Origin: Oscarella lobularis
Lineage: Eukaryota > Porifera > Homoscleromorpha > Homosclerophorida > Oscarellidae
Assembly: GCF_947507565.1 (NCBI RefSeq)
Contig: NC_089183.1
Location: forward strand, 2,232,001 to 2,296,000
Length of the DNA stretch: 64,000 bases
Reading direction: 5' to 3'
Positions 30,649 through 42,413 of this stretch are shown piece after piece (position 1 is the first letter of the stretch; each line of letters begins with the position of its first letter). The translations under genes were made by a program, and so were the position numbers. Below the pieces are notes generated by a model, which saw only the letters and a list, made by a program, of their open reading frames with translations, had not been told where the DNA came from and did not search any database.

Positions 30649-33108
30649 ATGGACGTTCGTCTCAGCACGCTGTCCGATTGGGCCATCCAAAGCCTGTGCG
30701 AAACGTTTTTTGTTCCGCGTTTGTCTTCACTGGGTGATATACCGGCTCTTCCCTTGCCCTCTGTCGCGGAGATTCTTCTTGGCGACCCCTCGTCTTCAGC
30801 ACTGTCTTCAGTCTGCTTGCCTTCGCCTATCGCCAACCGTATAATCGACGGACTCGCTCGACGTGGAAAGCTTACAGCGAACGTCCTTGATATTCTACTC
30901 GATCGAAATCGCTTTCGTTTGACGGCTTTGCCTCTCTACTGTATTGATATCGACCCAGAAGCAGTCGTCGAAAAAATAGCGAAATCGATCGACGTGACGA
31001 GCATCGACATATCGTTCAGTCCGTGTTGGGCAGATTTGTCGACTCCTTTTTTGAAAATCGTCAAGGGCAACTGCAAGGAATCGTTGACGAGCTTCGGTGC
31101 CCGTCACGTCGTCGGCGAAATTGGATTACTCGAGCTTCCGCATTTTTCAAATCTAAGGCATTTGGACATTGGATTCACGTCTGTTTCTCGTGAAGATTTG
31201 CGCACGTTTGTTTCGAGTCTACCGCTATTGGCGCATCTTTGCATTTCTGGAATTCCGGTTAGCCTGTTTGAAGTGTTTTCTATGGCTGACTGCCTCACTT
31301 GCGTTGGTCTCAAACATCTTGGGCTTAATTCGTTAAAGTTCGTCTCTGTCAAAGAATCTGACGTCACTGCAGTGCTACCTGAATTCACTGCAGCGCTATC
31401 TTCTAAGATATCGGCTTTTTTTTCTAAACTTTGTTGTTTAGAAAGCCTCGATCTCTCTTACGTTTATTGGGACAGTGACATAGGATCAGAACAAGCAAGA
31501 GTGAAACACGCTCTTTACACAATTCTAACTCATTCTCCTTCGATTACTCATCTTGATTCTTCGGGCACACTCTCGCTTGCTTGCGTTTGCGACGTTCTAA
31601 TAGCCACAAACAGATCTGCTCAACTCAAATTTCTTGAGGATTTTATAGCCTCCGAATATGGCTATAAAACAGCTGAAGAACTTGGCGTAGAAAACTGTCG
31701 AATCGCTGCAGGGAGAAACGTTAATGACTATCGCAGCAAGCATGCATTGAGAAATTACGAGTCTTTTTCTGATGCTGTTACTAAAAGTGACTTCATAATG
31801 TGGTGCCGCGACGAAGTGATTCCTGCACAACTGTCGTCAATGATTTACGCTGGACTTCTTCGCATGAAGAGTGGACGTGATTTTGACTTTAAGGTGCAAA
31901 AAGTCGTCACTAAGTTTTTCAACGACCTCCTCCTTCGTCAAATTTTTAAGGCGAAGTACGATGAGCCACTTGTTCTAAGCCACCATTCTCGTACTCTTCT
32001 AGAATTGGCTTTTCAACTCTTTCTGTATCCAAGAAGTTTTCCTCGGTTTCAGAACTGTTCAGAATATTCACTGTTCGACAGCGAAAAGTCCTTTCGTCGA
32101 GGTCTCCTTTTGAATTTTCTTTATTTGTCACCGTTTATTTGTTCGCACCCTCTTCTTTTGCATTTGGCTGTGGCAGCCATAAGCAGTCTTCCGGACGACG
32201 ATTATTCGAAAATAAACTTCCTGGGAAAATTGTTCGAAGAACTGCCAGCAACCAGTCGTCAACATTTGGCTATTGAAAAGAGCTGTCTTCCTACATTGTG
32301 CGTCAAGCTAAGCGATCTCGTCAATTTCTATGACGACATTGAAAGAATGAGATTGAAACCTAAGTCATTACGTCTCCCAATGTTTGTCCCGAGAAGTTAT
32401 ACAACTGTTCGCGCTCTTTCGTCACTGTGTTATGGACTGCAGAATCTGTATCATTTCTTTGTAAACGTCCCTGACGCTGTGGACAATCTGGCAGAAGTGG
32501 CTCTGAGATCCTCGTATTATTATATTCATCGCGACTCTAGTGCGGACAACCTCTACTGGGTGGCTATTGAATATCTATCGTATATCGCTGAAATTCCCCT
32601 CTTGGCGCATGCAGTGTGCTCGCGAAAGGTCATCAAGGCCATCGTCGAAGCGGCATCTTCTTCGCCAACTGAAAGAATGCGTTTTGCATCTTTGTATTTG
32701 GCCGGACTTCTTATTGTCAACGACGAACTGGACTCAATATGGCCTGACGACGTCGAAGCGAAAGATGCTCTGGTTGCTAAGCTGTTTGAAAGCAGTGACA
32801 ATATAGAAGGCTTTCGTGAACGCACAACCACCAAGCGCTGCTACCTTTACACGACACTTATGCCTCTGGTGAAGGTTTGCAACTGCTCTGAATTTCCTGC
32901 TGTCTCTGCTTTTGGCTTGAACCATCTTGCATGCTTTTGCAGCAGCTTCAATGCTAAGAAGTATTACGCTCAAACTGGTTTGTGTCCTTTGTGCCTTATG
33001 AGAAAAGAAGTCGGTGCCGATGTTGTTTTTGGGCTTTCAATTCCAGCGGAGTTGGAAGAAAAGTTCCACGCAGTTATGAAGGCGTGTCCGCTTCATAAAG
33101 AAGAATGA
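30649..33108 (+). CDS. ZYG11/ZER1-like CRL2 substrate receptor, intact
   Basis: A single-exon 819-residue protein from ATG 30649. The N-terminus (LCETFFVPRL...IANRIIDGLARRGKL...LLDRNRFRL) corresponds to the ZYG11 N-terminus that binds elongin C/cullin 2. Leucine-rich units follow at about residues 110-330 (FSNLRHLDIGFTSV; LKHLGLNSL; LESLDLSY; ITHLDSSGTL). The C-terminal half is armadillo-like, with ZYG11 landmarks: LSSLCYGLQNLYHFFVN, LSYIAEIPLLAHAV, ASLYLAGLLIVNDEL, and MPLVKVCNCSEFPAVSAFGLNHLACFC. Known role of the family: recognition of Gly and related N-terminal degrons for proteasomal turnover. It extends past the human C-terminus with a CPLC...CPLHKEE end. Intronless form could reflect retro-copying. 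Confidence 0.8.
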   Translation: MDVRLSTLSDWAIQSLCETFFVPRLSSLGDIPALPLPSVAEILLGDPSSSALSSVCLPSPIANRIIDGLARRGKLTANVLDILLDRNRFRLTALPLYCIDIDPEAVVEKIAKSIDVTSIDISFSPCWADLSTPFLKIVKGNCKESLTSFGARHVVGEIGLLELPHFSNLRHLDIGFTSVSREDLRTFVSSLPLLAHLCISGIPVSLFEVFSMADCLTCVGLKHLGLNSLKFVSVKESDVTAVLPEFTAALSSKISAFFSKLCCLESLDLSYVYWDSDIGSEQARVKHALYTILTHSPSITHLDSSGTLSLACVCDVLIATNRSAQLKFLEDFIASEYGYKTAEELGVENCRIAAGRNVNDYRSKHALRNYESFSDAVTKSDFIMWCRDEVIPAQLSSMIYAGLLRMKSGRDFDFKVQKVVTKFFNDLLLRQIFKAKYDEPLVLSHHSRTLLELAFQLFLYPRSFPRFQNCSEYSLFDSEKSFRRGLLLNFLYLSPFICSHPLLLHLAVAAISSLPDDDYSKINFLGKLFEELPATSRQHLAIEKSCLPTLCVKLSDLVNFYDDIERMRLKPKSLRLPMFVPRSYTTVRALSSLCYGLQNLYHFFVNVPDAVDNLAEVALRSSYYYIHRDSSADNLYWVAIEYLSYIAEIPLLAHAVCSRKVIKAIVEAASSSPTERMRFASLYLAGLLIVNDELDSIWPDDVEAKDALVAKLFESSDNIEGFRERTTTKRCYLYTTLMPLVKVCNCSEFPAVSAFGLNHLACFCSSFNAKKYYAQTGLCPLCLMRKEVGADVVFGLSIPAELEEKFHAVMKACPLHKEE

Positions 33109-34469
33109 ACCGGACAAGTGTGGAAGAGCGACCCAAAACACTTGCATCGAATATCTATTATATGTTTATCGTTGTGTTTGCACGTCCTAATTTATTGCAT
33201 GTTTTCTAAAGATTCTTGGTGTTTCCGCCAGTTTCGTACTCGTGCAGCGACACACGTAGGGAGACTGAATGGGGGAGCCCAGTCGAAGTGCTAAATAGAG
33301 AAATATTTCAATAGCAAATAGATACCTTCCTATTACAAAAGTAAGGCTTTCCGTTGCTTGAATGGAACACCGGAAAGAAGAGGCACTGGCATTGACGTAT
33401 CAATCAATCAATTAAGACGTACCTACAGCTCGAAAAGAAGTGCCGCAGCACGCGTTCCACAAGTGCTTTTTACGCGCAAAACGAAGAAAGACCTTTGATC
33501 ACCTAGCGAGTACTATCTTTCATTTTGATATTTTGAGTCATTCTCTTTCTATATGAGATAAAACGTCGTTTACACTTCATTTACCCATCTGTTTAGAAAA
33601 GTTTTTTAAATAATAATGGCTCTTGTAAATATAATCCCTCAAATGATTTTCGTTTGAAGATATAGAGTACAGTAGATGAATGTGCATTAAATATTGTTCA
33701 TTTTTATAATTCCATTGACATATTACATCAGAGATCAGATCTTGTTGCTATATTTGTGCGCAAAATGATTTCGTAATAAACGGAGCTTGACGCCACAATT
33801 TTTTAATGACTTCGCGAACGACCAGCAATGATCATAATTGGCGGTAGTAAATTACGTGTGGCGTCTGATCAAGCAATGGAGAAGCGTTCAAAATATTTGG
33901 AGAAATTTTAAATTTGAAGGTACAATTAAAAGAGACAGAGCTAGACTGCAGTTTTTATAAGCATCCGGGATTTCCCTTCGCTTCACGTCGTAGAGCCATG
34001 AGCTATCCTGGTCCGCATCTCTGTCTAGCTATGCCATCCTTTGCCTTCTGGCATCCTAGACAAGCACAAACTTCTCTTTATACAAGGCAGGTAGGTATAT
34101 AGAGGTTGGAATACCGTGATCCGGCCGCGATATCCGTTTTCGCGAGCTCGATCGTTTCGCGATCGAGCCCGGAATTGGTTTGACGAATACGACGAAGCAT
34201 CGACGATTTCGTCGTCGGCGAGAGGTAAGGCTGCACGCGCGCGTCGGGGTTAAGATTTCGATCGTCGAGCGATCCGCTCGATTGCGCGAGTCGCCTGATC
34301 GAGCACGCCGCGCGAATAGAAAGAAACGCACTGTAGCACGATGTATCAGCGTTGCTAGAGACCCAACGTCCAAGGCCACCAATAATGAATTGAGGCCTCG
34401 CGTCAAAGGTCTGTCACGTGTGACGTACGTGTGACGTCAGCCTAAAACACGAACTAAAAGCAGCCTGTC
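33109..34469. other. intergenic, no gene seen
   Basis: AT-rich sequence with no supported ORF. A perfect 9-bp stem GCTCGATCG / CGATCGAGC with a 5-base loop lies at 34146-34168. A weak relative of the TTGCTTGA repeat is at about 33350. Confidence 0.5.
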
Positions 34470-34700
34470 TCACGGCGTGTCCCTATAATTCCAAACTTCC
34501 TCGTTCAAAGCCGCCTGCACGCAGTATTTGATCGCTTCTTGCGCCTGCGGTGTTGATCGGTTGCGCTTGGGTAAAAGCAGCACGCGCCGGGACTGGCAGT
34601 GATCCAGGTCGACATGTAAATTTCTGAGTGAACCCTGAGTAAACCCTGATTGTGGCTCAAAAGGACGGTCAACGATTTCTAGCCCACCCGCATCCGCCAT
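34470..34700 (-). CDS. small hypothetical ORF, possible first exon
   Basis: ATG 34700 has a good context (GGAAATGGCG) and opens 76 codons: MADAGGLEIVDRPFEPQSGF..., ending NYRDTP. The sequence at the end (ACGCC/GTGAGA) is a strong splice donor, so this may be exon 1 of a minus-strand gene whose later exons I cannot find. No family recognised. Confidence 0.35.
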   Translation of the reverse strand: MADAGGLEIVDRPFEPQSGFTQGSLRNLHVDLDHCQSRRVLLLPKRNRSTPQAQEAIKYCVQAALNEEVWNYRDTP

Positions 34701-35530
34701 TTCCTATTTTTTTTTCATTTCATATAGCTTTCTAGAGAATCGCCACTCTCCGGTTGACGGTGCAGTTATGAAGCTGCTAATCAGTCCAGAGGAAGAATCG
34801 AGTGCCTTTCAGATCTCACGAGCGTTTCTATTCCTTTAGGAGCTAGGTTCTCATTATCAATTCACACTGCGCGCGTATGAATGGAGATGCATTGCGTTTT
34901 CAGTACAGCGAGAAGGCGCACGAAAACTAACATGTAGCACTCAGTTATAGTCCTCGTTGGATATAGACGTACGACCTGGAATTGGACTCATGCAAGTACA
35001 TGCATACCCATGACGAAGAGACAATCCATATCCCAATAGTAGGTTGGCTTAATTGGGATCACTAACCAGGTACCGAACCGATAATAGACCTTGAAACGTC
35101 AGAGGTATGTAGCAGGAGGACGTCGTCACCTTTATCGTAACCATCTACCCCCCCTCTATTCCCGACTAAGCTTGACAACATGCAATAATTTTGGAACTAC
35201 CCAAGCCGCGTCGGCTTTGCAGGTTTGGGAAGCACTAATTTTCTAATAATCATGAAAGTAAAATACAAAAAAGTGTAAAAGTATGAACAGAAAGAAGTCA
35301 AATTCAGCAAACCAACTCTGTTCTAAATGCGAATAACTAGTACGTTCAATAGAGGGATGGCATCGTGAAACTACTAAATGATATCAAAAGGCATAATAGA
35401 CTAACTAGAATAAAAGGTCAGGGATGACAGGTGAGATTTGGGGATACGAGCACCTATAAAAATTTCATGATGTCACTGTGGTTGGCATACTATACAATGT
35501 GCACAATTGGCCACTCGGATACGATAAAAG
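34701..35530. other. intergenic / 3' UTR of the Roco gene
   Basis: No ORF of note. The part near 35340-35530 is related to 17000-17215 and so is probably the 3' UTR of the gene that follows on the minus strand. Confidence 0.45.
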
Positions 35531-38500
35531 TCAGTGTGGGCCTAAACGAAGTGTGATGAGAGAACTCGTAGCAATACTAGAAACTTACCAGGAAAAATTG
35601 CAGCCACAAGATTTGAGTAGCCGACGTCAGGGTCCTTCACGGCATTGAGAAAATGCCTGCGGGTTGCTGTCTTTCCAGACTTGTTTGCCCACGCGTCCAG
35701 CATCTGTAGAGCCCCGTCGTTATCGCTGCGTTTTTCACCAAAAGCATAAATTTCGAAATCTTTAAAAGGTTCTGGTCCTAAAATTCTCCCAATACTACGC
35801 CATTTGGGTTGAATGCGTTGCGCCGCTCTAAATCTTTCTTGAGGGGCCATTGGCGTATCTAGAAACTCGTCGCCAAATAAAGGAGTGGCACCTAAAGAGA
35901 GCAGATAAACATGAATGAACTGAATGTGCACACCTTCGCCTTCACATGCCACGGTAGCTGCTGCCTCAACAAAGCGCTCTGCAAATAATTTACACTCTGT
36001 CGCTTAATTAACAGCTGAAAAGAAATTCCACTGACTTTTAAGTAGGGAAGGAGAACTTGTTCGAATAAAATTCAAGTCTTCTTCGGCCTTCTCCTTCTGT
36101 TAGAGTCAATACGTGAATCTTGTGTATTGATGTATATCTATAGCTAGTTACCTCCTCAGTCGAAAGTTCAATAGCCCCATCTTCATTCAGCAGAGCTAGC
36201 AAATACAGTAGACGTAATTGTCGAGCGGCCTTAGCAAGGCTCTTAGCCGTGGCGCAAAGATTCTCACTCCAAGTAGAAATCAGCATTGCTGCAGTCTGAC
36301 ATTTTACTTTGTCAGCTTGTGTTAAGCCATGCAAATTCTCTTTCAAAATTTCCATTCCTGCCTCGTCTTTCTCGAGACACAATAGTATAGCGCAGCGGGT
36401 GTTGTAAGACAAATAATCAACATGATTGTCGTGGAGAGCAAGGAGATCTTTTAAACTGTCTCTGGTCGTTCCTTCGCTAACAAAAACGTTGGACTTTGTT
36501 GAAGTCTTTATCTTCTCTTCAACTTCTTGTTCTGCGTACGCCAGTGGAAAATCTTTAAGCTGCTTTAATTCAGCGCAGCTGATGTACATGTATGAAGTAT
36601 TTGTCCCTGGACTCTTTTGCAAAAGAATTTTTTCGCCAGTTTGTTTAAGATCAGTTAGGAGTTTCAAGCACTCTCTCTCCGAGTGCTCTAGGCCACGAAC
36701 AACAAAATCCAGCGCTTTATCTTTCTGCTGCAGCATTATCATTCCTTCAACTACACGACCGTCTATTGTTTTGTGAATCGTCAACCCGCCATGCCAAATA
36801 ACAGGCTTTAGACCACGGAAACAAGCGGCATTGTGAACGTGGCATTGAAGAAACGGCATCGTTCCTGGAGTTATAATGTCCGTCTCTTCAGCTTTTCTCA
36901 AGCGTCGTCCGACGTAGATTTTCATTTCAGAATTTTCTTTCCACACTTCAGGCGGACGTTCCTGATTTAGTAGAGCTGGAAAGCGATAAGTATCAGATTC
37001 ATCGGGAAGAGGATAGCAAATCTCTAAATGGCATAATAGCGATATCGTCTCGTCAATGTTTTCCCACTCTTCATCGTTGAATGCTTTGAGAGCACAATGG
37101 ATCTTCTCTTTTGTTGCCGTACCAGGTGAGAAGCACTGAAGGCTAATAGGAAATTCGGGAGACTCTGCTGGTGTTAGCAGCGGGCCAATGGCATTTTGGC
37201 ATAGCCAAGGAGGATCCAAAATAATCTTGTCCTCAATGGCAAAGATCTTGAAAATCCGTTACATACATGTACCCCTAGGGCGGTAAATAAATAAATATAC
37301 TAACCTCGCCGATACCTTGCAAGAACTCGACGAGCAGATCTTGAACCTGGTCCGAAAGACCAGGCCAAACGCTCTCAACAAGTAACTGCTGGAAAACGGA
37401 CGCGTCCATTACTCGAATGTTGTAAAAGCTATCCCATATGCCAGTCATTATACATATTACATATTGATCAAGAAATGCGACATACCTCTTCGCTCCGGGG
37501 AATTAAGGAGTTTCTCTTGAGAGAAGACAGCGTTTTTTTCCGTGTTTCTTTGGCTGCTTCACTTTCAGCAAAAAATGCAAGAATGCGCTCAGACAGCCCG
37601 AACTTATGAAGTGGGTCTCGCAATGTGGGCAGGAATGAAGTCACTGCCGCTTCAACAATAATCGGAACATCTTTAGATGCCTTTCAAAAAAATAAACTTG
37701 AAAACCGCTTTACCCTTTAAGTTAATAAAGACTCGTTACCTCAATTACGAGTGTTTTAACCTCTCCGATAGCTTTTCTCAGTAGATGTAGCGTTTTTGAG
37801 CGTCTTTCACGACAATTCATAACGAAACATTTTTCGTAAAAGTTAAACCAACGGCCATACGTTTGTCGAAGATCCAAGACAAGTTGTCGCAATTTCAGTT
37901 CTCCATTTTCCAAATCTCGCAGCTTATCTTTGCGGCTTCCTATTACAATGACAGACGCTTGCTTCAGTTCTGTAAGGTCAACGCTACATTTCACAAATGA
38001 GCAAAAGTAGAAACTCGAATCCTGTAGTTCACTGTTGCTTTTTGTTAAATCAACAACGAGAAGAAAAGCTGTCGTAGAATAGGAGAAAAAGAGACCGTGC
38101 GTTTTATGAAAGTAGGACTGCCCGGCGAAATCGCAGAGAACTACTTCGCCGGCGGATTGAATGGCTGCTTTGGAAACATCCATGCTGGCAGTCCGGCGAT
38201 CGTCGCCTCCTTTCTTCCAGTCAATGTTTCGCAAAGTTTTAATTAAAGTTGTTTTACCAGCTCTTGCATCTCCAATAACACAAATCTTAATTCGCTTTGG
38301 TTTTGCTGTGCCTTTGGAGTAAAGTTCGTGGTATCGATATTTAACCTGAAAGAAAGGCATGCAGATATTTAACAAATAAGAAGTCATAACAGGCAACTGC
38401 AACTAGCCCAAAATTCGTGAAGAAATTTTCTTATTTCTGGTGGACAAGGATATTCGTGAGGAAGCAACTTGTTCTTTATTGAGGGTCATATGTTTTAAGC

Positions 38501-41500
38501 CAAATATTTGCTAGAATGTCTATAAAACGTCTTACCTTTGCACAACGGCCCACAAGACTAAGGTCTTTAGACAGAAGGAAATTCAAAAAATCCAATTGTT
38601 CAGCAGCTAAATTTACACAACGGTACGACAAACAAAAATAGCAAACCGTAAAATTTAACATACCAGAAAATTTGTTACAGAATATCAAAAAAGCGTGTAA
38701 TACAGAGTTATTTTCCTAAAAAGTCAAATTAAACAAAATGCCAAGTAGAAAATTAAATGTACTGACAGACCTTGTCCACTGCATTGATATCGGCTCCAGC
38801 GTCGATTAATAATGTAGCCATTTTTGTGTGACCTGTTGAGCACGCTGTCCACAACGGTCTTAGTTTTTCCTAAATAATTCATTAAGGTAAGTGTTAAGAA
38901 AATTAGCTTACTACTACCAACCCAGTCCGTCTTGTTGACATCCGCACCAGCGTCGATTAATAGTTTAGCGATTTCTACATGATTTTAAAGCAAGCTTCCC
39001 ACAAAGGCTCTCTTCCGTTCTAAAACTCTAACTAGACAAAACACAGCCTTCAAAATAGCACGCTTTTACCAACCCTATCTGTCTTATTAACATCCGCTCC
39101 AGCGTCAATTAATAATTTGGCCATTTTTGTGTGACCTTCTGAGCACGCTGCCCACAACGGTCCTTTTTGTTCGTACTAAATAGTTAATTAATTAAGGTAA
39201 GTGTAGGAAAATTAGCTCACTACTACCAACCCAGTCCGTCTTTTTGACATCCGCTCCAGCGTGGATTAATAGTTTGGCAATTTCTACGTGATTTTTAGAG
39301 CATGCTTCCCACAAAGGTTCTCTTCCCTTCTAAAACTCTAACTAGATAAAGCACAGCCTTCAAAATAGCACGCTTCTACCAACCACGTCTTTCTTATTAA
39401 CATCCGCTCCAGCGTTAATTAATAATTTTAAAATTTCTATGTAGTTGTTAGAACAAGCTGTCCACAATAGACCCTTTTCACCCTCAAGAATTAGACAAAA
39501 AAACATTTTTATTTAATTAAATATCACACTAATACAAACTCTGTTTTCCTTATTGACATTCGCTCCTGCGTCGATTAATAGTTTGGCAACTTCTATTTGA
39601 CCATTAGAGCAAGCTTTCCACAATAGCTTGCTTTTACTCTACAGATTTTAATTACATAACGAACCGCTTGAATATAATGGTAGCACTATGGTACAAACCA
39701 CGTTTGATTTATTGACATCAGCTCCTGCATTGACTAATATTTTGCCAAATTCTACGTGGCCATAAACAGCGGCTTCCCAAAAAAGTCCTTCATTCTAATT
39801 AGATAACGTGACGTTATTTATAAAAGTGGCACATAATACAAACCCCGTCTGTCTTATTAATATTTGCACCAACGTCGATTAATAATTTGGCAATATCTAT
39901 TTGACTATCACAACAGGCATTCCACAAAGCCTCTCTTTTTTCCTAACAACTCTAATTAGATAAGAAGTATTGTTCATAGAAGTAACATGCTACTGCAAAC
40001 CCCGTCGTTTTTCTTATTTACGTCGGCTCCAGTGTTGATTAGTAGCTTGGCAGTTTCTACATGACCCCCTAAGCACGCTTCCCAGAAAAGCCCCACTCCA
40101 GCCTAAATACTCTAATTGGATAAAACCAACATTTCCTACTAGTAACGCAGAAATACGCACCCAGCCTATCTCATTGACATCTGCTCCAGCGTTGATTAAT
40201 AGTTCGGCAGTATCTACGTGACCACCACGACACGCTGTCCGCAAAGGACTTAATCTAACCTAAAGATTATAATATATAAGTAACCATAGCTATTTGTATA
40301 ATACAAACACTGCTACAAACCAGCTTTGTCTTATTAACACTAACTCCAGCTTTGATTAATAGTTTAACAATTTCGATGTGACCATGTAAACACGCTTCCG
40401 ACAGAACCTCATAAATACTCTAAAAATTTCAATTTGATAAAATCAACATGAAGAAATGTAGGAAGTAACAGACTACTATACAAACCCGGCGGTCTTTGAC
40501 ATTGAAATCAGCTCCAGCGTCATTTAAATGTTTGGCAATATCTGCATAGCCGTTGCAACACGCCGCCCACAAAAGATCTCTTTCATCCTAAAGATTTTAA
40601 TAAATAGAAAAAACAGCACGCGTCTAACAAGTAGAACACTACGGCAAACCCAGTCTGTCACGTTGACGTCCGCTCCAGCGTCGATTAGTAGTTTGGCAAT
40701 ATCTGCATAGCCGTTGCAACACGCCGCCCACAAAAGATCTCTTTCATCCTAAAGATCTTAATAAATAGAAAAAACAGCACGCGTCTAACAAGTAGAACAC
40801 TACGGCAAACCCAGTCTGTCACGTTGACGTCCGCTCCAGCGTCGATTAGTAGTTTGGCAATTCCAACGTGACCGTTAGAGCACGCCTTCCATAAAAGGCT
40901 TCTTCCAAACTAAACATATAATTTAGGAAAGGACAAAGTGTCGGTAAATTCTATTAACATTGTCTGCCTTATTGACATTTGCTCCAAAATCGATTAAAAG
41001 TTTGACAATATCTACGCGACCGTTACAGCACGCTTCCCACAGAGGCCCTCTTCCAATCTAAAGATTCTAATTATTAAAAACAACATGTTCTTAAAACTGT
41101 AAACTACCACAAACCACGTCTGTCTTATTAGCATTTGCTCCAGCGTCGATTAATAATTTGGCAATTTCTGTATGACCATTGGAACAAGCTGTCCACAATG
41201 CCCCTCTTCCAGCCTAAAATTAGATAGCATGTCTTCAAAGTAACGCACTACACCATGCTATGCAAACCCTGTCTGCTTTATTGACGTCCGCTCCAGCATC
41301 AATTAATAATTTAGCAATTTTTACGTGACCCTTGTCACATGCTGCCCTCAACCGCTCTCTCCCAGCCTAAATATTTATAATAGAGAACAAGAACAGCATA
41401 TAAGAAGTGAAATGCTACTTAAACCTCATCTGTAATATTGACATCCGCTCCATCGTCAATGAATAGTTTGACAATTTCGAGGTTACCATGAGAACACGAT

Positions 41501-42413
41501 TCCCAGAAAGGCTCCTTTCCATACTTAAATATTATTAGATAAATAGCAACATGTCTTTGAAAGTAAAACTGCCAACCTTGTCCGTTTTATTTATATTAGC
41601 TCCAGCGTCCATCAATAGTTTGGCAATTTGTACGTGACCCTTTAAACAAGCTTCCGCGAAAGGGTTTCTTCCAGCCTAAAGATTCTCGTTAGACAAAGAA
41701 CAGCATGTCTATGAAATTGCACACTACTACAAACCCAGTCTGTCCTATTGACATCCGCTCCGGCGTCGATTAAAAGTTTGGCAATTTTTACGTGACCAGT
41801 AGAGCAAGCGGCCCATAAAGGCTCTTTTTCGAACTAAACACTCTAATTAGATAAAAGAAAAGCATGCGTATAAAGTAACACACTACTACAAACCCTGTCT
41901 GTCTTATTGACATCCGCACCGGCTTCTATTAGTACTTCGGCAATTTCCAAGTAACCATTTGAACACGCTGCCCACAATCCTTTCTAAAGATTTCTATTTG
42001 ACAAAGAAAAGAATGTCTACAAAGTAGCTCACTTTTATGTTAACATTGGTTCCGGCGTCGAGCAACAATTTGACAATTTTCACGTGACCGTTTAAACAAG
42101 CTTTCGCAAATGCAAAACGGATATCCTAAAGCTTCATTAGTTACTTTTTCAAACAATGGAGTCATGCAAACTTTATCAGGTGCAAACTCTTTCAATTCTT
42201 GCACAACTTCAAACATCCCTTTTGTAGTGGCATGCAGGAATGCCAAACGCTGCTCCAAATACGAATTTCAATAATTGTTCTGGATACGCAAGATTGAAAA
42301 CTAACGGTGTACACAAGCTGCCCAGCTGTCTCTTTTCTAAGGGAGATGGCATCATCTTTATTTCCGTTGTAACAGGCCCGATCAAGTGGAGAGTAGTACA
42401 ATGAGTTTGCCAT
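35531..42413 (-). CDS. ankyrin-Roc-COR-death domain protein (DAPK-like Roco), many exons
   Basis: From ATG 42413 (MANSLYYSPLDRACYNGNK), about 22 ankyrin exons run down to 38770, each near 100 bases with introns of 50-70 bases; the shared core is LLIDAGADVN. A short exon (38607-38536) leads to the Roc exon 38345-37740: P-loop GDARAGKTT, DFAGQ and GSRKDKL. Linker exons (about 37680-37486 and 37428-37305, phase unresolved) precede the COR exon 37246-36152 (365 codons, LDPPWLCQNAIGPL at its start). Exons 35976-35934, 35891-35589 and 35541-35531 encode a death domain (RIQPKWRSIGRILG...MLDAWANKSGKTATRRHFLNAV) and end Gly-Pro-His-stop. Order matches the non-kinase part of DAPK1: likely a GTP-regulated death-signalling scaffold. 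No kinase domain is seen in the window. Confidence 0.8.
40540..40859. repeat. 160-bp tandem duplication of an ankyrin exon plus intron
   Basis: Bases about 40540-40699 and 40700-40859 are almost identical across exon, intron and splice sites (shared CGCCGCCCACAAAAGATCTC and TAACAAGTAGAACACTACGG). It shows directly how the ankyrin array grows: by exon-intron units. Confidence 0.85.

Noticed and set aside
38770-42160. Regular 155-165-base periodicity suggesting a CRISPR-like or satellite array
   Set aside because: Units encode ankyrin repeats with splice sites; spacers are introns. Genome is eukaryotic.
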